Shown here one piece after another: positions 17,889-25,202 of a DNA stretch of 64,000 bases. A program made the translations under genes and the position numbers. The notes under the pieces were generated by a model. The model had not been told where the DNA came from. It did not search any database and saw nothing but the letters and a program-made list of their open reading frames with translations. Position 1 is the stretch's first letter, and every line of letters starts with the position of its first letter. Source of the DNA: Lachnospiraceae bacterium (GTDB lineage: Bacteria > Bacillota > Clostridia > Lachnospirales > Lachnospiraceae); NCBI GenBank assembly GCA_910575835.1, contig CAJTGB010000003.1, positions 62,001 to 126,000 of the forward strand, in the 5' to 3' direction.

Positions 17889-17894
17889 ATAGAC

Positions 17895-17999
17895 AGAGGG
17901 AAAGCCATACAAGCGGCTCTTCCCCAACTAATGTTTACTTCCTATGATTTATCATAGGCAAGCCGTCACTATTTGCGGTAGTGGCGGCTATTTCTTTTT
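17895..17999 (+). ncRNA. Predicted antisense RNA antitoxin (RatA/SR4-like arrangement)
   Basis: From the expected start at about 17895 the transcript would form three hairpins: 17898-17926 (one bulge), 17941-17958 (8-bp stem, 2-base loop) and 17961-17989 (11-bp stem with one G-U pair, 7-base loop). The last is followed by ATTTCTTTTT, so it is an intrinsic terminator. The end of this RNA is complementary to the 3' end of the toxin mRNA, including its stop codon. A short RNA overlapping a holin-like toxin message tail-to-tail is the layout of type I systems such as txpA/ratA. Inferred from sequence only. Confidence 0.65.
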
Positions 18000-18083
18000 C
18001 CTTCTGAAGATTGTGTAACACAATCCCACAAGGGCACAAATGAAGATACAGAACTGAAAAAGGTCAGTATATGTAACATACAT
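17988..18083 (-). CDS. Small holin-like type I toxin, 31 residues
   Basis: Starts MYVTYTDLFQFCIFICALVG and ends in FRRKKK: one membrane helix followed by a basic tail, the pattern of the Hol_Tox (PF16935-like) toxins that insert in the membrane. The ATG at 18083 is preceded by AAGGAGGG. A strong promoter on the opposite strand produces an RNA that overlaps its 3' end. The 5' leader can fold so that a CCCTCC stretch covers the ribosome site (18091-18128), a known control in this toxin class. The gene is too short for normal ORF calling. Confidence 0.8.
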   Translation of the reverse strand: MYVTYTDLFQFCIFICALVGLCYTIFRRKKK

Positions 18084-18090
18084 TTTATCA

Positions 18091-18128
18091 CCCTCCTTTC
18101 TCTCGTCTGGAGGGTATTTATTCCCTCC
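18091..18128 (-). promoter_or_regulatory. 5' leader of the toxin with switchable anti-Shine-Dalgarno
   Basis: On the minus strand GGAGGG (18128-18123), CCCTCC (18114-18109) and the ribosome site GGAGGG (18096-18091) follow each other. The middle element can pair with either flank, so translation could be shut in one fold and open in the other. A TATAGT -10 candidate lies just upstream without a clear -35. Confidence 0.5.
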
Positions 18129-18203
18129 AAAACTATACTGGAGAGGTAAAGCCGCCTTTGTTATCTATCATCTCATTTAAATAATCCTACGGTAAAGAAA
18201 AAA

Positions 18204-18231
18204 GGATGCCGCAAACTCCCCTGCAACATCC
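18204..18231 (-). terminator. Terminator after the Trk/Ktr K+ uptake genes
   Basis: GGATG/CATCC outer stem and GCA/TGC inner stem, followed on the minus strand by TTTTTTCTTT. It lies 22 bases past the ktrA stop. Confidence 0.65.
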
Positions 18232-18253
18232 CTGTAACTCTATAATACTTCAT

Positions 18254-18895
18254 CTATATCTTTTCCAACGCCTCATTAGAACCTATAAGCATCAGGATCA
18301 TCCCTTCCTTCAGCCGCATATCAGGATCCGGCGTGATCTCCACCTGGTTCCCTTCCTTGACTCCGGCCACATTCACCCCGTATGTTCTCCTGACATCCAG
18401 TTCCTTAAGTGTCCTGCCGATCCATCTCTTCGGCACGGAAGTCTCCACGATGCTGTAATCCGGGGACAGCTCGATCCAGTCCGCAAGATTAGCGGACAGC
18501 AGATTCTTCGCGATCTTCCGTCCCATCTCTTCCTCGGGAAATACGACGGCGTCCGCGCCGACCTTCCGAAGCACCTGAGCACACCTCTCGTTTTGCGCCT
18601 TACATAGAATATATGGGATTCCCATCTCCTTGGCCGCAAGCGTCGCCAGGATACTCCCCTCCAGATTCTCAGACGAAGCCACAACGATCCCGTCATAATT
18701 CTTCGATCCCAGAGACTCCAATAGCTCTGGATTACCGATATCCGCCTGCATGGCATACGTTACCTTATCCGCTATATCATCGATCCGCTCCATATCCTGA
18801 TCTACCGCCACAACGTCGCAGCCAAGCTTCTGCAGCGTCACCGCGACACTTGCGCCGAAGCTTCCAAGCCCCAGTACCACAAACTGTTTCTTCAT
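18254..18895 (-). CDS. ktrA: K+ uptake regulatory subunit KtrA/TrkA (RCK domains)
   Basis: The cytoplasmic gating ring of a Ktr/Trk potassium transporter. Residues 1-135 are an RCK-N domain with the nucleotide-binding GLGSFGASVAVTLQKLG motif and an acidic residue ending beta-2 (VAVDQD). Residues 140-213 form an RCK-C domain (TLKELDVRRTYGVNVAGVKEG...MILMLIGS). The 213-residue length is typical. It lies 15 bases after the pore subunit gene, in the same operon. Confidence 0.9.
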   Translation of the reverse strand: MKKQFVVLGLGSFGASVAVTLQKLGCDVVAVDQDMERIDDIADKVTYAMQADIGNPELLESLGSKNYDGIVVASSENLEGSILATLAAKEMGIPYILCKAQNERCAQVLRKVGADAVVFPEEEMGRKIAKNLLSANLADWIELSPDYSIVETSVPKRWIGRTLKELDVRRTYGVNVAGVKEGNQVEITPDPDMRLKEGMILMLIGSNEALEKI

Positions 18896-18910
18896 CTTTC
18901 TTCTCCTTCT

Positions 18911-20287
18911 CTATCCAACCATGATCTGTTCCTTGGGAAGCCTTCGGATCCTATCCCTTGGATGGCTCTTCCCGGCAAATGTAAGCACCAGGGTCAGCGG
19001 TCCAAGCCTTCCGATATACATCATGATCATCAGGACTGCCTGGCTTGCCCGGCTAAGCTGCGGAGTCAGATCCGCTGACAGCCCCACCGTTCCGACCGCC
19101 GATGCGGCTTCATAGAGTATATTGACTAGCGGGATGCTGTCTGGTTCGATCACAAGGATCGCGATCATCCCGGTTACAAACGCCGCAAACGCAACCATCA
19201 CGACGCAGAATCCGGTGCGGAAATTGGCCACCGATATTCTCCTCCCCATACACTCCGTATCATTGCCTCCGCGTACGAAGGTCAGGCACGCAAGGAACAG
19301 CATGGCAAAGGTCGTCGTCTTCACTCCTCCTGCTGTCCCGCCCGGAGAACCGCCGATAAACATCAGGATCGAACAGAATAATTTTGATTCTTCATGCAGC
19401 GCCCCCTGGGAGACCGTGTAGAAACCCGCCGTCCTTGTGGTCACCGACTGGAACGCAGACGCCATAAGCTTCTCGCCGAGGCTCATCTTGCCGATCGTCT
19501 CTGGATTATGATATTCGGCGGCAAATACGAACAAAGTCCCGGCTGCGATCAGCGCCAACGTCATAATAACCGCCAGTTTCGAATGAAGCCTAAGCCTTGT
19601 AAACCACCAGCGCCCCGGCACCTCCCGGTGAATAAGCTCCTTCGTGTTCTCAATGATGTCAAACCATACCATGAATCCGATACCGCTTAATATGATCAGT
19701 AATATTGTCGTAATATTGACGATTGGATTCACCGCATAATCCGCAAGACTGTTCTCCCCCAGAATGTCGATCCCGGCATTGCAGAACGCCGACACTGAGT
19801 GGAATACCGAGTACCATATCCCCCTGACCGCGCCGTATTCCGGTACGAACTGGAATGCATACAGAACTGCTCCGCCTCCCTCGACCGTAAGCGTTCCTAT
19901 GATCACCTTCCTCACCATCCTGACAATACCGCCAAGCCTCTGCGCGCCGTAGGCTTCCTGGAGAACCACTCTCTCCCTGAGCGTGATCCGCCTGCGCAGC
20001 AGCAGGAAAAACAGCGCCGCACAGGCGATCACTCCCAGACCGCCGATCTGGATCAGCAGCAGCAGTATCGCCTTCCCGAACAATGTAAACTGAGAAGCCG
20101 GCACGACCGTCACAAGTCCGGTCACACATACCGACGTCACCGACGTGAACAGCGCGTCTGCGAACGCGATCGGCTGTGTGTTGCTGACTGGCAGATACAG
20201 CAGCACCCCTCCCAGGAAAATCACGCCTAAAAACCCTACCGCCGTTATCTGCAGCGTATTCCATCTGACACTTCTTACTCTCTTCAC
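18911..20287 (-). CDS. ktrB: K+ uptake pore subunit KtrB/TrkH
   Basis: The membrane pore of the potassium transporter, 458 residues with about ten helices. Filter-like segments follow helices in each repeat: SVTSVCVTGLVTV, HSVSAFCNAGIDI, TRTAGFYTV and ASAVGTVGLSADLT. The IGGSPGGTAGGVKTTTF motif of TrkH/KtrB proteins is present. The start is a GTG with GGAGAG upstream. It follows cysK by 25 bases, so it may share the cysK promoter, an unusual pairing. Confidence 0.9.
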   Translation of the reverse strand: MKRVRSVRWNTLQITAVGFLGVIFLGGVLLYLPVSNTQPIAFADALFTSVTSVCVTGLVTVVPASQFTLFGKAILLLLIQIGGLGVIACAALFFLLLRRRITLRERVVLQEAYGAQRLGGIVRMVRKVIIGTLTVEGGGAVLYAFQFVPEYGAVRGIWYSVFHSVSAFCNAGIDILGENSLADYAVNPIVNITTILLIILSGIGFMVWFDIIENTKELIHREVPGRWWFTRLRLHSKLAVIMTLALIAAGTLFVFAAEYHNPETIGKMSLGEKLMASAFQSVTTRTAGFYTVSQGALHEESKLFCSILMFIGGSPGGTAGGVKTTTFAMLFLACLTFVRGGNDTECMGRRISVANFRTGFCVVMVAFAAFVTGMIAILVIEPDSIPLVNILYEAASAVGTVGLSADLTPQLSRASQAVLMIMMYIGRLGPLTLVLTFAGKSHPRDRIRRLPKEQIMVG

Positions 20288-20312
20288 AATCTACTCTCCG
20301 TCTCTGCTTATC

Positions 20313-21125
20313 TTACTCCATGAATAAAGGTGTGGAATAATACCGGTCTCCCGTATCCGGCAGAAGGGCCACGATCATCTTGCCCTTATTCTCCCGTCTC
20401 TTCGCCAGTTCTATTGCTCCGTGAAGCGCCGCTCCCAACGAGATCCCCACCAGGATCCCTTCCTTTTTCGCAAGAAGCTTCGCCGCGGCAAATGCATCCT
20501 CATCCTTTGCCTTATATATCTCGTCGTATATCTCCCGGTTCAGCACCTCCGGGACGAACCCTGCGCCGATCCCTGTGACCGTGCCGTCTGTTCCGACTCC
20601 GGCAATGAAGATATCTATCTTCCCGTCCGTATCTCTCCAGATCTCCGGCCCTGTCTCTGCCCTGTGGACCGCCGGATTCGCCGGATTGACAAACTGTCCG
20701 GGGATGAAGCTGCCCGGGATCTCTTCTGCAAGTTCCTCTGCCTTCTCGATCGCGCCCTGCATGCCCTTCGCCCCTTCCGTCAGTACCAGCTCTGCACCGT
20801 ATGCCTTCAGGATATTCCTTCTCTCCACGCTCATCGTCTCCGGCATGGTAAGAATAAGCCGGAATCCCTTCACCGCCGCTATAGACGCAAGACCGATCCC
20901 GGTATTGCCGGACGTAGGCTCAATGATCACAGACCCTTCCTTCAAAATTCCCTTCTCCTGCGCGTCTTCGATCATTGCCTTCGCAACCCTGTCCTTCACG
21001 CTCCCTGCCGGGTTCAAATATTCTAGTACAGTTGCCTCAAGTCCAAGCTCTCTCTCAATATTAACCAGCTCTACCAGAGGAGTATTCCCGATCAATCCCA
21101 TGATTCCTTTATAATAACCTGCCAT
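20313..21125 (-). CDS. cysK: Cysteine synthase-like protein with internal deletions
   Basis: Clearly O-acetylserine sulfhydrylase by sequence: LIGNTPLVEL at the N-terminus, PLP lysine in NPAGSVKDR, PTSGNTGIG, and DTGDRYYSTPLF at the end. It is damaged compared with the family: about three residues are missing before EYLNPAG; the PLP-phosphate loop reads GTDGTVTG instead of GTGGT; about 37 residues are missing between that loop and IGAGFVP, including the core strand normally reading VAVEP; and the usual GISSGAA reads GISLGAA. It has about 270 residues versus the usual 305-310. The reading frame is intact. I start it at MAGYYKG, by alignment with other CysK N-termini. It may be inactive or changed in function. 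Confidence 0.75.
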   Translation of the reverse strand: MAGYYKGIMGLIGNTPLVELVNIERELGLEATVLEYLNPAGSVKDRVAKAMIEDAQEKGILKEGSVIIEPTSGNTGIGLASIAAVKGFRLILTMPETMSVERRNILKAYGAELVLTEGAKGMQGAIEKAEELAEEIPGSFIPGQFVNPANPAVHRAETGPEIWRDTDGKIDIFIAGVGTDGTVTGIGAGFVPEVLNREIYDEIYKAKDEDAFAAAKLLAKKEGILVGISLGAALHGAIELAKRRENKGKMIVALLPDTGDRYYSTPLFME

Positions 21126-21130
21126 AGAAA

Positions 21131-21159
21131 ATTTTACCATCCAATACCTACTTAGTCAA
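21131..21159 (-). promoter_or_regulatory. Promoter of cysK
   Basis: TTGACT (21154-21159), 17 bp, TAAAAT (21131-21136) on the minus strand. The expected start site falls at about 21124-21125, on the first base of the chosen ATG, so the message could be leaderless, or translation could begin at a later ATG (21101) that has AAAGGAAT before it. Confidence 0.55.
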
Positions 21160-21177
21160 TATGTTGATAGGATTTTC

Positions 21178-21206
21178 TTGTAATCACACCCCATTAATGG
21201 TATAAT
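21178..21206 (+). promoter_or_regulatory. Promoter of the rrf2-rdgB genes
   Basis: TTGTAA (21178-21183), exactly 17 bp, TATAAT (21201-21206). It sits back to back with the cysK promoter, so one bound regulator could act on both. Confidence 0.7.
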
Positions 21207-21246
21207 TTAGAAACTGTATAACAGAACAAACTGCGGGAGGGATTAT

Positions 21247-21654
21247 ATGATATCAACAAAAGCGCGCTACGCATTAAGAGTAATGGTCGATCTTGCCGAG
21301 AATCGAGAATCTGGATATATTCCTCTGAAAGATATCGCCGCCCGCCAGGAGATTTCCGAAAAATATCTGGAAATCATCATCAAGACGCTTGTAAGGGGCA
21401 AATTATTAAAAGGACTCAGGGGCAAAGGCGGCGGTTATATGCTCATGAGGGACCCTTCCGACTATATCGTTGGGGAGATCATCGAACTGGCAGAAGGCCC
21501 TCTGTCTCCGGTCGCATGTTTAACGCCGGATGCAGAATCCTGCAGCAGAAGCGCTCACTGTGTCACCCTGCCCTTATGGAAGAAGTTCGGCGCGCTCATC
21601 CATGATTTTTTCTACGATATCACACTTGAAGATCTGATGAAAGGAAATTACTGA
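21247..21654 (+). CDS. Rrf2-family transcriptional regulator (CymR/IscR-like)
   Basis: 135 residues. The winged helix-turn-helix opens with MISTKARYALRVMVDLAENR and includes KDIAARQEISEKYLEIIIKTL and LRGKGGGYMLMRDP, a textbook Rrf2 sequence. The C-terminal part has three cysteines spaced C-7-C-5-C (about residues 91-105), close to the Fe-S cluster ligands of IscR; CymR proteins of cysteine metabolism lack a full set. GGGAGG precedes the ATG. The divergent cysK suggests control of cysteine or Fe-S genes. Binding of an Fe-S cluster is an inference. Confidence 0.85.
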   Translation: MISTKARYALRVMVDLAENRESGYIPLKDIAARQEISEKYLEIIIKTLVRGKLLKGLRGKGGGYMLMRDPSDYIVGEIIELAEGPLSPVACLTPDAESCSRSAHCVTLPLWKKFGALIHDFFYDITLEDLMKGNY

Positions 21655-21658
21655 TTCT

Positions 21659-22315
21659 ATGAAAGATACTATGAGAGAAGTATTGATCGGAACAACGAAT
21701 CCGTCCAAAGTCCGGCGGTTTCAATTGCTGCTTTCCAAATACGACGTTAAATTCTATACCCCGGCCGACCTCAATATTCCGGGCGAACCGGAAGAACGGG
21801 GCAGGACGCCCGAAGAGAACGCCGTCATGAAGGCCCGGTATTACGGACAGTATTTTGATTCGGTGATCTGCAACGATTCCGGGCTGTATTTTGACGGACT
21901 GGCACTGACAGACAGCCGCCAGCCCGGTCTGAATATCAGGACTCCCGGCCGTATGCCAAGACTGAATGACGAAGAAATGATCGTCTATTATTCCGAACTG
22001 ATCCGCTCTCTCGGCGGTAAGGTTCTTGCATATTACCTGGATGGGATCGCCGTATATCACAATCATAGGATCAGTTCTTATATGGAGGACGCAGACGCAA
22101 GGAAGGACGGCGCATTCTATATGATCGGCCGTCCTTCCCCCAGAAGACAGCCAGGGTGGCCTCTCGACTCCCTATCTCTTAACCGGAGCACCCTGACATA
22201 TTTTGTTGATGAAGAAGATGAAGAGGAGGATGAAGAGATCACATCCGCTGACAGCAAAAACCGCCTGACAGACTTCCTCGTATCGTCTCTGTCTATTCAC
22301 CCCTTAAAAAACTGA
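21659..22315 (+). CDS. Non-canonical purine NTP pyrophosphatase (RdgB/HAM1-like)
   Basis: HAM1 proteins hydrolyse ITP, dITP and XTP to keep them out of DNA and RNA. The substrate-binding start TTNPSKVRRF is clear, with TPEENAVMKARYYGQYFDSVICNDSGLYFDGL (the catalytic and base-specificity region) following. It is 218 residues, with an acidic run near residues 185-195 (DEEDEEEDEE) beyond the usual fold. The end departs from the family: the usual late SHR motif is not obvious, so activity may differ. It starts 5 bases after the rrf2 stop and is co-transcribed with it. Confidence 0.7.
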   Translation: MKDTMREVLIGTTNPSKVRRFQLLLSKYDVKFYTPADLNIPGEPEERGRTPEENAVMKARYYGQYFDSVICNDSGLYFDGLALTDSRQPGLNIRTPGRMPRLNDEEMIVYYSELIRSLGGKVLAYYLDGIAVYHNHRISSYMEDADARKDGAFYMIGRPSPRRQPGWPLDSLSLNRSTLTYFVDEEDEEEDEEITSADSKNRLTDFLVSSLSIHPLKN

Positions 22316-22348
22316 CGCCTGATCCGTAAGAATCAATTGCCGAAGCAT

Positions 22349-23815
22349 TTATACCGTGATCTTCCTCTTCTCATGCTCTGCCGCGACCTCTTCCGCTGAT
22401 TTTTCTCTCAGTCTCACGGCGCCCCGGTATCCTTCCTTCGTCGGGATCAGATCACCCTTGGCCAGATTCTCCTTCGCTTCGGCGATGGCTTCTGCGTACT
22501 GCGGCAGCCACTCTTCCTGTGCCACCAGCATCTCGTCGATCATCTGCCAGATCTCCGGCGGATTACATACGGCGCCTGTCAGCGGATCCATGAGAGCCGC
22601 CTGCTTTAAGAGGTTCACATCCCCGTGTACCGCCGCTTCCACTGCAAGCCTCTGCACCCAGATCGACTGTGAACATACCGCCGCACAGCCAAGCGGCAGA
22701 TCCCCCACCTTCGGGACGCTGATACCATTGCCGTCCACATAGCACGGAACCTCAACGACCGACTCGTTTGGCAGATTCGTGATACATCCCTCGTTCATCA
22801 TATTGAAGTGTCCGCGGTATTTCCTTCCGGTCTCAAGGGACTCGATGATGTAAGAGGCATGCTCCTTCCCCCTCTCGGAACCATCAAGCTTCTTCGGCTC
22901 TTCTGCAAGGATCTTCGGGAAGTCCGTCTCAAACCAGTTTCTCTCCTCTCTGGTCACACGCAGGTATCCGCCGGTCTCCCCATTGATCCAGTTATCCAGA
23001 TTGATCCAATCCCTGATCTCATCCGGGCGTTTTCTGTACCAGGATACATATTCGGAGAGATGGCCGTTCGACTCTGTCGAGTAGTACCCGAACCTTTTCA
23101 GCACATCGATACGCACCTTCTCCTCTTCCGAGAATTTCTCATGATTCAAGAATCCCGGCAGGATCTTATCAAGCATATCTTCCCCGTGGTGCTTCACAGA
23201 TATGTACCAGGTCTGATGGTTGATCCCGGCGCAGACGATATCCAGCTCTTCTCTTGGAATCCCCAATACCTCTGCGATCTGCATCTCCCCGTGGATCTCG
23301 CCGTGACACAGGCCGATGGTCTTCACTTTCCCGTACTTGTTGCACGCCCATGTAGCCATCGCGTTAGGATTCGAGTAGTTAAGCATGATCGCTCCCGGCT
23401 CTGCCACCTCTCTTATATCCTTACAGAAGTCAAGCATTGCCGCGATCACACGCTGCCCGTACATGATTCCGCCCGTACATAAGGTATCTCCCACACATTG
23501 GTCAACTCCGTATTTTAGCGGGATCTCCACGTCGGTCTCGAACCCCTCCAGACCCCCGATCCGCACACAGTTGATGATATAACGCGCATCTCGGAACGCT
23601 TCTCTCCTGTCCGTAGTCGCCTGAATCTTCACCGGGATCCCGTTCGCATCCAGATCTCTCTGGCAGAGCGCCCGCGTCTTCTCCAGGTTGTCCCCGTTAA
23701 TATCTGTAAATGAAATCTCTGCTTTCTGCAATTCTGGCACGGACATAATGTCTGTGAACAGCGTTCTCGCGAATACAAGGCTCCCCGCCCCGATAAATGC
23801 AATCTTAAAACTCAT
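22349..23815 (-). CDS. Glycoside hydrolase family 4 enzyme (alpha-galactosidase/alpha-glucuronidase-like)
   Basis: GH4 enzymes cleave glycosides by an NAD+- and Mn2+-dependent redox route. The NAD-binding start is KIAFIGAGSLVFARTLF; metal and substrate motifs include LNYSNPNAMAT and, at residues 170-173, CHGE, followed by INHQTW. From memory of the family, the residues after CH track substrate type (CHS in alpha-galactosidases, CHE in alpha-glucosidases, CHG in alpha-glucuronidases), so a uronide substrate is possible. The length of 488 is slightly longer than MelA. It is divergent from an AraC regulator that probably controls it. A TATAAT -10 lies before it without a good -35, as expected for an activated promoter. 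Confidence 0.85.
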   Translation of the reverse strand: MSFKIAFIGAGSLVFARTLFTDIMSVPELQKAEISFTDINGDNLEKTRALCQRDLDANGIPVKIQATTDRREAFRDARYIINCVRIGGLEGFETDVEIPLKYGVDQCVGDTLCTGGIMYGQRVIAAMLDFCKDIREVAEPGAIMLNYSNPNAMATWACNKYGKVKTIGLCHGEIHGEMQIAEVLGIPREELDIVCAGINHQTWYISVKHHGEDMLDKILPGFLNHEKFSEEEKVRIDVLKRFGYYSTESNGHLSEYVSWYRKRPDEIRDWINLDNWINGETGGYLRVTREERNWFETDFPKILAEEPKKLDGSERGKEHASYIIESLETGRKYRGHFNMMNEGCITNLPNESVVEVPCYVDGNGISVPKVGDLPLGCAAVCSQSIWVQRLAVEAAVHGDVNLLKQAALMDPLTGAVCNPPEIWQMIDEMLVAQEEWLPQYAEAIAEAKENLAKGDLIPTKEGYRGAVRLREKSAEEVAAEHEKRKITV

Positions 23816-23938
23816 AACAGTACCTCCTGCTTTTTATGTTATGGCTTAATTATAGACATCTTTTTTCATCCATGTGTAAAGTATTGCGTTCAAATCAGAA
23901 AAATGCAAGATATTGCCGTATTTTTATTAATAGAACTG

Positions 23939-23966
23939 TTGCGTCAGCTCCCCTGTATGCTATACT
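23939..23966 (+). promoter_or_regulatory. Promoter of the araC-type gene
   Basis: TTGCGT (23939-23944), 16 bp, TATACT (23961-23966), about 98 bases before the start codon at 24064. Confidence 0.45.
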
Positions 23967-24063
23967 GACATTACACTTAATTAAATCCAAAGATCCCGCG
24001 GCTGCCGCCGAATCTCCTCGCAGGTACGGCTGTTTGGCTTCCCGGGAATGAAAGGAATCCGTC

Positions 24064-25041
24064 ATGAGCCTGTTAGATATTCGCACTCCATATGTAGAAA
24101 TTACCGCATTTTACGCTTTAAACCTTCCTGAATACAGTATGCATCCCCACCGGCACCCCCGCTGTGAGATCATGTATGTAACGAAGGGAAGCTGCCAGAT
24201 CTATGTTAACGAGCAGGAATTCTGCCTGAAAGAGCAGCAATTCGTCTTCTTAAAGGCCGATGTCCTGCACCGTCTCTCAATCCCCAAAGGAAGGCCGTGT
24301 TCGATCCTGAACCTGGAATTCTCATGCCTTAATTCTAAAACCGATATCTCTTTGTCTGGATTATTGGCCGAGAGTCCCTCCTTCGCCGGATTCGCAGACT
24401 GCCCGGGAGAATATTTTACCGGAGACGACACGGATCACCTGGGCTACTCTCTGAAAGACCTGATCAACCAACTGAGAAACGGCGTCCCCTGCAAGCACGA
24501 TGTGCGCAGCCTGTCCGAGATCTACACTCCCGATCAGAAATGCCTGATCCGTCTGTTATTCCTGCGCATGATGTTAGAGCTGTCAAAATGCGTCCAAAGT
24601 CACAGCAAGAATACCGGAATGCTCTATCTGAGGAGGGCACAGGATTACATCGCATCCCACCTGACGGAAGAGATACGGGTCCCTGCGCTTGCAGAGTGCG
24701 CCGGTATCAACAAATCCTACCTGCAGTCCCTGTTCTCCAGGTACATGGATTGCACGATCACCGATTATATCAACCGCAAACGCCTGGAGCATTCCGTCTT
24801 CCTCCTGATCAACAGCTCGCTCTCCGTCACGGATGTAGCTTTTCAATCCGGCTACAACAGCCGTCAGCACTTCGGGAGCACCTTCGAGAAATACTACGGG
24901 ATCAGCCCGCGCGCCTACCGCCAGCTTCACGGCAAGAATATGGATCCCTCCACCGGCGAAGATTACTATTATGTGGGCGAAGACGGCGTATGGGCCAATA
25001 TTCCTATGAAACTGCCTGAGCTCTCATCCCGCGCTGTCTGA
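24064..25041 (+). CDS. AraC-family transcriptional regulator
   Basis: 325 residues. The N-terminal cupin-like sensor (about 10-100: HPHRHPRCEIMYVTKGSCQIYVNEQEF) is the sugar-binding type seen in AraC regulators of glycoside genes. The C-terminal pair of helix-turn-helix motifs spans about 205-305, with LAECAGINKSYLQSLFSRYM and the family signature VAFQSGYNSRQHFGSTFEKYYGISPRAYR. AAAGGAAT precedes the ATG. Divergent from the GH4 gene, so the likely role is activation of that enzyme when its substrate is present. Confidence 0.9.
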   Translation: MSLLDIRTPYVEITAFYALNLPEYSMHPHRHPRCEIMYVTKGSCQIYVNEQEFCLKEQQFVFLKADVLHRLSIPKGRPCSILNLEFSCLNSKTDISLSGLLAESPSFAGFADCPGEYFTGDDTDHLGYSLKDLINQLRNGVPCKHDVRSLSEIYTPDQKCLIRLLFLRMMLELSKCVQSHSKNTGMLYLRRAQDYIASHLTEEIRVPALAECAGINKSYLQSLFSRYMDCTITDYINRKRLEHSVFLLINSSLSVTDVAFQSGYNSRQHFGSTFEKYYGISPRAYRQLHGKNMDPSTGEDYYYVGEDGVWANIPMKLPELSSRAV

Positions 25042-25060
25042 AAATGACGCAAAAATTCAC

Positions 25061-25100
25061 GGGGAACGTAAAGCCTGGTTCAACCTGGCTTACGTTCCCC
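25061..25100. terminator. Bidirectional terminator between araC and htpG
   Basis: GGGGAACGTAA...TTACGTTCCCC, 11 bp extended by GCC/GGC with one bulged A. T-rich sequence follows on the minus strand (ATTTTT); the plus strand has a weaker T-run. It lies between two convergent genes. Confidence 0.7.
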
Positions 25101-25124
25101 GCCGTTTATGTTTATCTTGTTTTC

Positions 25125-25202
25125 TTACCGTATTGTCTTATCGTTTACATTGACATTGCTGTCGTTTGCATTGATATTGCTATCGTTTACTTCGCTGCCG
25201 TT
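25125..25202 (-). repeat. 21-bp tandem repeat in frame behind the htpG stop
   Basis: Two 21-base units (25141-25161, 25162-25182) and a partial third. On the minus strand they directly follow the htpG TAA in the same frame and read as 25 codons with the heptads NDSNINA and NDSNVNV before the next stop. It could be a lost C-terminal tail or a read-through extension. Confidence 0.5.

Noticed and set aside
25141-25190. Possible CRISPR-like repeat
   Set aside because: The repeats are directly adjacent with a 21-bp period and no spacers, and they match codon phase behind htpG.
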